From an uncultured Eubacteriales bacterium (lineage in GTDB: Bacteria; Bacillota; Clostridia; Christensenellales; Aristaeellaceae), in NCBI GenBank assembly GCA_900550955.1, contig URUF01000014.1, positions 1-45,592 on the forward strand: a DNA stretch of 45,592 nt, read 5' to 3'. Positions 31,153 to 37,427 of the stretch are shown here, one piece after another (within the stretch, counting starts at the first letter, position 1; each line of letters starts with the position of its first letter). The position numbers and the translations under genes were made by a program. The notes below the pieces were generated by a model. That model saw nothing but the letters and a program-made list of their open reading frames with translations. It was not told the origin of the DNA and did no database searches.

Positions 31153-32934
31153 ATGAGGAAACCCAAGGTATTGCTCAGCCTGATGCTGGCGCTTGCGCTG
31201 CTTGTAAGCGTGGTTCCGGCCCTGGGCGAGTCCCTGGCGGACGGTACGTACACCGGTTCCGGCAAGGGCATGCATTCCAACATTGCCGTTACCGTAACCG
31301 TAGCGGATGGCAAAATCAGCAGCGTAACCGTGGACAGCCACGACGAAACCCCCGGCGTGTCCGATCCCGCCGTGGAGCAGATTCCCCAGGCGATCGTTGC
31401 GGCGGGAACGCCGGACGTGGACGCCGTGGCGGGCGCGACCCTTACCTCCAACGGCATCATTGAGGCCGTGAAGAACGCCTTGAACGGCGTTGCCGCGGAC
31501 GAACAGCCCGTGGCGCTTGCCATTGAGCCGGACATGATTGTTGTGGGCTCCGGCATGGCGGGCCTGGTGGCTACCGCGCGCGGCGTGGAGCTGGGGCTGA
31601 ATGTGCTGGTATTGGAGGAGAGCGTGCGCACGGGCGGCTGCATCCACTATGCGGGCGGCACCGTGAGCGGCGCGGGCTTTAAAATTCAGAAGGAGAACGG
31701 CGTAGAGGATACGCCCGAGGCCTTCTATGCCGATATCGTGGCCCTAGGCGGCGAGGGCGAGTACAACGTGGAGCTGGCCAAGACCCATACCGAGCGTTCC
31801 GGCAGCGCCATTGACTGGCTGGACGAGGACCTGGGCGTGGACTTTGGCGACCGCGGCCTTGTGGGCGGCGCGTATACCGCCATGCAGACCCTGCGCGTGA
31901 CCCGCGCGCTGGGCTCCTACTCCATGGGCGCGGCCAACGCTTACCTGGAGCCGCTCAACGCCAGGCTGGAGCAGGCGGTTGCCGATGGCAAGGCGCAGAT
32001 TATGTTCAACACCCGCGTGACCGAGCTGCTGGTTGAGGACGGCAAGGCCGTTGGCGTAAAGGCCGGCGAGCGCGAGTTCCGCGCCCCAAGCGTGGTGCTG
32101 GCCACCGGCGGCTACTCCTACAACGAGGAGCTTTTGAAGCTGGCCGGCTTTGAAAACGTGATCTCCTGCGCGCCCTCTACCTCCAACGGCTCCGGCTTCC
32201 TGCTGGCAAAGGCCCTGGGCGGCGTGTATGACAACATGGACGAGATTGTGAACTACTACGGCGGCGGCATCCCCACCGACGGCTTTGACATGTATTACCA
32301 GGTCAACAACAAGTATCCCGGCCTGATCTATGTCAACCTGGACGGCGACCGCGTTGGCGCGGAGGAATCCGCCAAGAGCGCCATGTGGCACGGCGCGCGT
32401 GAAAGCAAGCTGCTGGCCGTAATCTCCGGCAACATGATCGATAAGGAGCAGGCCTTCATCAAGTACAGCATGATCAACAAAAACGTGCTGGAAAACAACG
32501 GCTGGGACAAGCTGGACGAGCTGGCCGAAGCCGGCAACTGCGTATACAAGGCCGAAACCCTTGAGGAGCTGGCCGAGCTGACCGGTGCCAAGAACCTGCC
32601 CGCCACCGTGGAAGCCTACAACAAGGACGTGGCCGCCGGTGCGGACAGCGCCTTTGGCCGCGCCCCTGAAAGCATGCTGCCCCTGGAAAGCGGCCCGTAC
32701 TATGCCGTTGTAACCGTGCCCTACGTATGGTCCGGCACCTCCGGCGGCGTGCGCGTCAACGGCCAGGGCTACCTGCAGCTTGAGGACGGCGCCGTGATCG
32801 AGGGCCTTTCCCTTGCGGGCGAGATCCTTGGCCCCAGCAACATCCTGGGCAAGATCAACTTTGGCGGCATCAACCACTCCATGTGCGCTACCTGGGGCAT
32901 CATCGCCGCAGAAAACGCCGCCGCCAACAAATAG
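31153..32934 (+). CDS. Exported FMN-binding/FAD-dependent reductase (fumarate/urocanate reductase family)
   Basis: A 593-residue protein with a Sec signal (basic RKPK, hydrophobic core to about residue 20, likely cleavage after PALG). An FMN-binding domain (about 27-112) carries the covalent flavinylation motif DAVAGATLTS at 90-99, where ApbE attaches FMN to threonine. A flavocytochrome c-type FAD domain begins at VVGSGMAGLVA (131-141). The later SGTSGGVRVN and GGINHSMCATWGIIAAENAA stretches fit the fumarate/urocanate reductase family. There is no multihaem domain or lipobox. It probably works outside the membrane, taking electrons from a membrane carrier. The electron acceptor is not evident. 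AAGGAGG precedes the ATG, and it appears monocistronic with its own promoter and terminator. Confidence 0.92.
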   Translation: MRKPKVLLSLMLALALLVSVVPALGESLADGTYTGSGKGMHSNIAVTVTVADGKISSVTVDSHDETPGVSDPAVEQIPQAIVAAGTPDVDAVAGATLTSNGIIEAVKNALNGVAADEQPVALAIEPDMIVVGSGMAGLVATARGVELGLNVLVLEESVRTGGCIHYAGGTVSGAGFKIQKENGVEDTPEAFYADIVALGGEGEYNVELAKTHTERSGSAIDWLDEDLGVDFGDRGLVGGAYTAMQTLRVTRALGSYSMGAANAYLEPLNARLEQAVADGKAQIMFNTRVTELLVEDGKAVGVKAGEREFRAPSVVLATGGYSYNEELLKLAGFENVISCAPSTSNGSGFLLAKALGGVYDNMDEIVNYYGGGIPTDGFDMYYQVNNKYPGLIYVNLDGDRVGAEESAKSAMWHGARESKLLAVISGNMIDKEQAFIKYSMINKNVLENNGWDKLDELAEAGNCVYKAETLEELAELTGAKNLPATVEAYNKDVAAGADSAFGRAPESMLPLESGPYYAVVTVPYVWSGTSGGVRVNGQGYLQLEDGAVIEGLSLAGEILGPSNILGKINFGGINHSMCATWGIIAAENAAANK

Positions 32935-32984
32935 CAGGGGGTGACCCCCTGCACCCCCGGACTGCGCCCCCTTTGGGGGGCGCA
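32934..32984. repeat. Two GC-rich hairpins after the flavin reductase gene
   Basis: GCAGGGGG/CCCCCTGC (32934-32941 and 32945-32952) and TGCGCCCCC/GGGGGCGCA (32963-32971 and 32976-32984) form adjacent hairpins with three- to four-base loops. The first overlaps the stop codon region. Neither has a U-tract. They may stabilise the 3' end of the mRNA or be remnants of a dispersed element. Confidence 0.6.
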
Positions 32985-33021
32985 GCGCGCTGCGCGGGGT
33001 GGATGCGTGTAGAGCAAATAC

Positions 33022-33053
33022 GCCAGACGGCAAAAGGGCCGTCTGGCTTTTTT
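33022..33053 (+). terminator. Terminator of the flavin reductase gene
   Basis: GCCAGACGGC (33022-33031) pairs with GCCGTCTGGC (33038-33047) and is followed by six T residues on the plus strand. A second hairpin, GCCGGGCCGC/GCGGCCCGGC at 33056-33081, follows with only three T residues and may be a backup. Confidence 0.9.
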
Positions 33054-33128
33054 CCGCCGGGCCGCAAAAGGGCGGCCCGGCTTTGCGGGTGTTGGGGGTG
33101 TGGGCGCGTTGCGCTTCGCGCCGCGCGG

Positions 33129-33587
33129 CTATTTCTTGCCCATTGCAGCGTTCATTTTGGCGATTTTTTTGCGCAGGGCCAGGTACTGCGCCAGCCAGAT
33201 GAACACGAAGATACCCAGGAACACGGCCGCGTAGGCAAGCGCGCCCATCAGGCTATGCTCCATCCAGTGGCACACGTAGGCGGTGGGCAGCAGGGATGCG
33301 GCGGCGGCCGCCAGGTACAGCAGCGTTTGCTTGAGCAGGCTCCAGCGGTCAATCTCCCAGATTACGGAGGCGGCGGCGTAGCCCGCGCCCGTAAGGGCTG
33401 TGAGCGCAGCTTGCAGCGCCGCGGCGTTTAATTCGCCCAGCTGTGCCGCGAACGCGGGCACGCAGGGGAAGAACGCGCCCCCGCCCACGATATAGGAGAT
33501 ACAAAGGGTGATTACGTGGCCGATGGCTATGCCCAGCGGCGCGCCCAACAGCGCGCGCCGGAGGGCTTGCTTTGCATGGTGGTTCAT
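33129..33587 (-). CDS. DUF3021-family membrane protein
   Basis: A 152-residue protein with four membrane helices (about residues 16-36, 60-78, 86-106 and 112-135) and a basic C-terminus. Its size, pattern and position directly after a LytTR gene match the DUF3021 proteins that pair with single-domain LytTR regulators in Bacillota and are thought to modulate them. The ATG at 33587 has AAAGGAG at proper spacing. The longer frame to 33683 overlaps the regulator gene. Confidence 0.82.
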   Translation of the reverse strand: MNHHAKQALRRALLGAPLGIAIGHVITLCISYIVGGGAFFPCVPAFAAQLGELNAAALQAALTALTGAGYAAASVIWEIDRWSLLKQTLLYLAAAAASLLPTAYVCHWMEHSLMGALAYAAVFLGIFVFIWLAQYLALRKKIAKMNAAMGKK

Positions 33588-33601
33588 ATGGGTTGCTCCT
33601 T

Positions 33602-34042
33602 TCAAATACCCAGCGCGTCCTTGATTTTGCTTACATACCGGCGGGAAGCGTAGGTTTTGCTGCCGTCCTTGAACACCGCGCACACGGTGCCGGCTAGGCT
33701 CAGGTCAAAGCGCCGCACCTGCGTTAGATTTACAATTTCGGAATGCGAGATACGCATAAAAATTTGCTTGTCCAGCCGTTCCTCCACCTCGTACAGGCGC
33801 AGGCGCAGCGTGTATTCCCCCGTTTCCGTAACGCAGTACACGCGCTGGCTGGCTGCGTAAATGCGCATGATGCGCGCCGGCTCGATCAATTCCGCCGCGC
33901 CGTCGCGGAAGCCTGCCAGCAGGTTGGGCCGCCCCGCGCGCAGGCTGCGGATTAGCGCGTCCAATTCCGGCGTGACCTCGGCGGCTATCACAACCAGCCG
34001 CGGTTCCGCGCAGCCGGGTTCCAGCCTGATATCCACCCTCAT
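33602..34042 (-). CDS. LytTR-family DNA-binding regulator
   Basis: A 146-residue protein. The C-terminal half (about 45-146) is a LytTR domain, with IYAASQRVYCVTETGEYTLRLRLYEVEERL, FMRISHSEIVNLTQVRRFDL and the terminal GSKTYASRRYVSKIKDALG. It lacks a receiver domain, as usual for the LytTR-DUF3021 regulators, which often control their own operon. AGGAGG lies a few bases before the ATG. A dyad at 34065-34097 upstream could be its operator. Confidence 0.88.
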   Translation of the reverse strand: MRVDIRLEPGCAEPRLVVIAAEVTPELDALIRSLRAGRPNLLAGFRDGAAELIEPARIMRIYAASQRVYCVTETGEYTLRLRLYEVEERLDKQIFMRISHSEIVNLTQVRRFDLSLAGTVCAVFKDGSKTYASRRYVSKIKDALGI

Positions 34043-34064
34043 GTTTGCTCACCTCCTGATAGCA

Positions 34065-34097
34065 GGATAGCATACTGCAAGCGCCCATGCCATATCC
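34065..34097. promoter_or_regulatory. Candidate operator dyad upstream of LytTR
   Basis: GGATAGCAT (34065-34073) and ATGCCATATCC (34087-34097) form an imperfect inverted repeat with 13 bases between the arms, centred about 40 bases before the LytTR start. A possible -10 (TATCCT on the minus strand, 34069-34064) overlaps one arm, with only a weak -35. An autoregulatory site is plausible but unproven. Confidence 0.4.
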
Positions 34098-34157
34098 GGC
34101 GGCATAATCGGTCGTTTACGGCGCGCGGACGGCGCAAAAGGGTTCTTTCGCGGGGTG

Positions 34158-34329
34158 AAGGGGGCTCAGCCCCCTTCCGGGGTTTGGGGCAGGGCCCCAA
34201 GTCCCCGCGCCGCAGCGCGCCCCCAGGCGAGCAACGCGGCAGCCCGGCAGGGCTGGCGCTGCGGCTTTAGGCAGTTGCCGCCCTCGGCCAGCCGCACGGC
34301 TAAGGGCCCCCGGCTTTCGCCAGGGGCCC
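34158..34329. repeat. GC-rich hairpin cluster in the LytTR-M56 gap
   Basis: The 350-base gap between the LytTR start and the M56 stop contains no credible gene. It holds three strong hairpins: AAGGGGGC/GCCCCCTT (34158-34176), TTGGGGC/GCCCCAA (34184-34200) and GGGCCCC-CGGC/GCC-AGGGGCCC (34304-34329). Only the last is positioned to act as a 3' end for the M56 gene, but it lacks a U-tract. The composition resembles the hairpin clusters near 60, 32940 and 43880. Confidence 0.55.
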
Positions 34330-34392
34330 CATGCAATCAAAGAAGCGCGTATTTGAAATGGTTTTATCCGCTGTTGCCCGGCTGGCAACGCC

Positions 34393-35958
34393 TTATCCGT
34401 TCGCCTGATCGGGCGTATAGCTTAGGTAGTACAGCACCCTGGCGTTGGGCTCCACTTGCAGGGTAAGCTGGCATACGGCCTGGCCCTCGCTGTCGCTGAG
34501 CACGCCGTCCAGCAGGCGTACCTTGCCTGCGCGCACATCCGCCGTGGCGCGGCCCGCCTTCCAGGTTTGGCCTGGCACCAGCGCCGTCATAAAGGCGCTG
34601 ATGTAGCCGTCCACGCTATCGGTAAAGGTGCGGTGCGTATAGGAGGTATCCGTAAAGCTAAGGCCGGAAAGGGCGCGCGTACCATCGTATTCCAGCAGGT
34701 AGCCGTCCCTGGAAAAGCGCAGCACAATGGGCAGCGAATCCAGCGAGGTGCGGGCCTCCACGCGCCATTGCGCGCCCGACCGGGAAGCGGTGAAGGCATA
34801 GGCGGCCGTATCCTCGCCAATAAAGGGGCTTTCCAAAAAGCGCCGCGCGCAGGCGATGGCCTCGTCCCCGTTTTCCAGGGGCGCGGCGGCGGCCGTCCAG
34901 CTTACGGTGGGAATATCGCGTACCGTGGGCAGGGGCTCGCTTTCGCTGGTGGCAAAGGACACCAGCAGCACGGCCGCGGCCGCCAGCGAGCCGATAGCCA
35001 CCGCCCACCGGCTGCCCCGCACGCAGCGGATGATCGCCGTAATGCGCTGCCTTAGATGCTTGCCAGTGAGCGTTGCGCCCGTGGCGTGAAGCCAGGGCGC
35101 GTTTCCGCCCCGCCCGGCGGTGCTTACAATGGCGTTGGCATAGGCAAGGCGGTCAATATCCTGCAATTTGGCGGTCACGCGGTCGTCGCAGGCCATTTCG
35201 CAATCCACCTTGCTTAGGTAGGCGGCCAGCCACACCAGCGGGTTGAACCAATGCAGGGCGCAGCACAGGTTGCGCACCAGGCTCCAAAAGGGGTCGTGCG
35301 TGCGCCGGTGGCACAGCTCATGCGCCAGCACAAGCGATATATGCTCCTTGGGCACATCCAGCGGCAGGGCGATAAAGGGCCGTATAATGCCCACCAGGCA
35401 GGCCCTGCTTAGCCGGTCCACGTAATACACGGGCGGGGGCGCAATGCGGTAACGCTGGCACAGCGCCTCAAACTGCGCAAGCTCGCCGCCGTCCAGCGGG
35501 CGCACGCGGTCATGCTTGACGCGCTTGAGGAAGCGCAGGTTGTGAGCGATCATCCACGCGCCCACGCCTATGGCTACGCCAATCCACAGGATAAGCACCC
35601 ATTTGCCCGTGTAGCCGCCGCGCGTTTGCGCCGCGAAGGTGCGCAGCGGGCTGCTCTCCCCGTCCGAAAGGAGTGAGGCCATGTCATACCCCGCGTCTAT
35701 CACGCGCTGGCGCACCTGATCGGCCACGGGGCGGGCCGCCACATCCACCGACAGCCCGGGCCGAAACTCGTCCATAACGGGATTGGGCAGGGAAAGCGGC
35801 AATAGCAGCCTGAGCGCCACCACCAGCCAGGCCGCGTAGATGGCGCGGCTTCCCAAGCGGTCGCGCAGCAGGGCGCGCACCGCGATTACCAGCAAAATCA
35901 ACGCGCTGCCAATCACCGTTGCTTCCAGCAAGTAGTTGAAGATGGTCATGCTTCGCAT
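34393..35958 (-). CDS. BlaR1/MecR1-like M56 membrane metallopeptidase
   Basis: A 521-residue sensor-type protein of peptidase family M56. It has membrane helices at about 10-30, 38-58 and 118-138, then a cytoplasmic zinc-protease domain with HELCH at 213-217 and the ELCHRRTHDPF context, then a helix at about 318-334. The roughly 185-residue extracytoplasmic C-terminal domain is not a penicillin-binding domain, so the signal sensed is not a beta-lactam in the usual way. M56 sensors cleave BlaI-type repressors, but the blaI gene directly upstream is broken. GGGAGG precedes the ATG at 35958. Confidence 0.88.
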   Translation of the reverse strand: MRSMTIFNYLLEATVIGSALILLVIAVRALLRDRLGSRAIYAAWLVVALRLLLPLSLPNPVMDEFRPGLSVDVAARPVADQVRQRVIDAGYDMASLLSDGESSPLRTFAAQTRGGYTGKWVLILWIGVAIGVGAWMIAHNLRFLKRVKHDRVRPLDGGELAQFEALCQRYRIAPPPVYYVDRLSRACLVGIIRPFIALPLDVPKEHISLVLAHELCHRRTHDPFWSLVRNLCCALHWFNPLVWLAAYLSKVDCEMACDDRVTAKLQDIDRLAYANAIVSTAGRGGNAPWLHATGATLTGKHLRQRITAIIRCVRGSRWAVAIGSLAAAAVLLVSFATSESEPLPTVRDIPTVSWTAAAAPLENGDEAIACARRFLESPFIGEDTAAYAFTASRSGAQWRVEARTSLDSLPIVLRFSRDGYLLEYDGTRALSGLSFTDTSYTHRTFTDSVDGYISAFMTALVPGQTWKAGRATADVRAGKVRLLDGVLSDSEGQAVCQLTLQVEPNARVLYYLSYTPDQANG

Positions 35959-36007
35959 GAGGACATCCTCCCTTCAGCAGTTGGGCCGTGCGTTTCCCAA
36001 AACGCAC

Positions 36008-36297
36008 CTATATTCTATAAGACGCACGAGAAACGGCTTTTGGTTCATCCGTTCCGTTTTTTTGTTGTTTTTTGTCAGCCGCCCTGGCAAGAACCGCCTC
36101 CAGCGCGCCAAGCTCCTCACCGCTTCGCTCCCCGCAATCCACAAGCTGGCTCACCAGCAGCGGGGCCCGGCCCCCAAAAAGCCGGTTTCGGGGGACAGGG
36201 CGCGGGTGAAATCCATCATAGTTTGCGGGCTTTTGTCCCACAGGCGCAGCATAATCTTCCATTCGGCCTCGGTCAGGCGCGCGGGCGTATCGGGCAA
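36008..36297 (-). pseudogene. BlaI/MecI-type repressor, frameshifted with internal deletion
   Basis: From a TTG at 36297 (GGGAGG nine bases upstream) the frame reads LPDTPARLTEAEWKIMLRLW and continues to SPETG, a typical BlaI N-terminal winged-helix start. This frame hits a TGA at 36153-36151. The matching BlaI C-terminus (LFGGRAPLLVSQLVDCGERS, then GEELGALEAVLARAADKK) continues in another frame to the stop at 36008. The middle of the family domain, roughly 50-60 residues with the rest of the wing and the dimerisation start, is missing at about 36170-36185. A functional full-length repressor cannot be made. The ATG at 36370 used by a longer open frame lies within the promoter and gives non-BlaI residues. 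Confidence 0.8.
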
Positions 36298-36341
36298 GGC
36301 CCCTTTCCTCCCTTTGGCTGTTAACGCGGGAATCGAATCCT

Positions 36342-36370
36342 ATTGTACGTATGTTTGCCTTGAAAGTCAA
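36342..36370 (-). promoter_or_regulatory. Promoter of the blaI remnant-M56 unit
   Basis: TTGACT (36370-36365) and TACAAT (36347-36342) are separated by 17 bases on the minus strand. It should still drive the M56 gene through the damaged blaI. Confidence 0.78.
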
Positions 36371-36424
36371 TTCGCACCGTAATACAGATTTTGCTAAGAA
36401 ATGCGTCGCATGCGCCCGATTTGG

Positions 36425-36453
36425 TTGACGAACCGATTAAACCATGGTAGACT
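36425..36453 (+). promoter_or_regulatory. Promoter of the DUF368 gene
   Basis: TTGACG (36425-36430) and TAGACT (36448-36453) are separated by 17 bases. It fires divergently from the blaI remnant promoter, about 55 bases away. Confidence 0.72.
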
Positions 36454-36489
36454 GAGCGCGACCAATTTTGGAAAGGAAGCACTAAGCGC

Positions 36490-37365
36490 ATGCAGCTACT
36501 CAATCAAATCCTGCGCGGCGCCGTTATTGGCGTAGCCAATATCATCCCCGGCGTTTCCGGCGGCACAATGATGGTGTCCATGGGCGTGTATGATACGCTT
36601 ATCCACTGTATCACCCACCTGTTTAGCGAGTTTAAGCAGAGCGTCAAAACCCTGCTGCCTTACGCCATCGGCATGCTGGTGGGCATTGTGGCGCTAGCCA
36701 GCGTGCTCAAATTCCTGTTCGCCAATTATGCCCTGCCCACCTCAACGGCCTTTATCGGCCTTATTTTGGGCGGCTTAAACCCCTTGCTTCGCAAGATCAA
36801 CAAAAAGAAGCTCAACTGGGTATCCCTGGCGGTGTTTGTGCTGTTTTTTGCGGGCATTATCGCCCTGGCCCTCACCGGCGACGTAAGCAACCCCGAAAGC
36901 CTTACCCTGGACATGGGCCAGGTGATCATCCTTGTGGTGATGGGCGCGGTTGCGGCGGCTACCATGATTATCCCCGGCGTGTCCGGCAGCATGGTTTTGA
37001 TGCTGCTGGGCTATTATACCCCCGTGCTCAACGCCGTGGACGCGCTCAAAAACGCCGTGTTCTCCTTTGATGTTGGCGCGATGGCCAACCCCTTCTTCAC
37101 GCTTTTGCCCTTTGGCGTGGGCGTGGTGCTGGGCATCTTTGGCGTAGCAAAGCTGATTGAGTGGCTGCTTGCCCGCTTCCCCACCCAAACGTATTGCGGG
37201 GTGCTGGGGCTGGTGGTTTCCTCGCCCATCGCCATTTTGCTGCGCACGGACATGACGGGCGTAAACTGGATCATCATCCTGATCAGCCTGATCACCTTTG
37301 CGCTGGGCTTTGTGGCCGCCATGCTTCTGGCCCGCGGCAGCGGCGAGGAAGCGCCCAAGGCGTAA
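36490..37365 (+). CDS. popT: DUF368 polyprenyl-phosphate transporter (PopT-like)
   Basis: A 291-residue polytopic membrane protein with the two DUF368 signature loops, IIPGVSGG at 18-25 and IIPGVSGS at 160-167, arranged as an inverted-repeat fold with 8-9 helices. DUF368 proteins (PopT) have been shown to recycle undecaprenyl phosphate across the membrane. That carrier is consumed by the PglC-like, GtrB-like and cell-wall enzymes. The start has AAGGAAG about 10-13 bases upstream. It is monocistronic, with a promoter upstream and a strong hairpin downstream. The symbol is by family only. Confidence 0.9.
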   Translation: MQLLNQILRGAVIGVANIIPGVSGGTMMVSMGVYDTLIHCITHLFSEFKQSVKTLLPYAIGMLVGIVALASVLKFLFANYALPTSTAFIGLILGGLNPLLRKINKKKLNWVSLAVFVLFFAGIIALALTGDVSNPESLTLDMGQVIILVVMGAVAAATMIIPGVSGSMVLMLLGYYTPVLNAVDALKNAVFSFDVGAMANPFFTLLPFGVGVVLGIFGVAKLIEWLLARFPTQTYCGVLGLVVSSPIAILLRTDMTGVNWIIILISLITFALGFVAAMLLARGSGEEAPKA

Positions 37366-37375
37366 GAATTCCATA

Positions 37376-37423
37376 AATCAAGCGCGGCCGGCATGCTTCA
37401 CCGCATGCCGGCCGCGTTTGATT
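37376..37423. terminator. Bidirectional hairpin between convergent genes
   Basis: A nearly perfect 21-bp stem (14 uninterrupted pairs at 37383-37396 and 37403-37416, extended by AATCAA/TTGATT) encloses the loop TTCACC. It lies between the stops of the DUF368 gene and the convergent membrane protein gene. It can fold in transcripts from both strands. The flanking T-tracts are weak (GTTTGATT), so its strength comes from the stem. Confidence 0.82.
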
Positions 37424-37427
37424 CGGG

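Noticed and set aside
31744..33033. 429-codon minus-strand frame opposite the flavin reductase
   Set aside because: Antisense shadow. The plus strand has signal peptide, FMN and FAD domains, promoter, Shine-Dalgarno and terminator.
36298..36370. Upstream part of the 120-codon frame ending at 36008
   Set aside because: The ATG at 36370 lies inside the -35 region. BlaI similarity begins only at the TTG at 36297, in a different frame.
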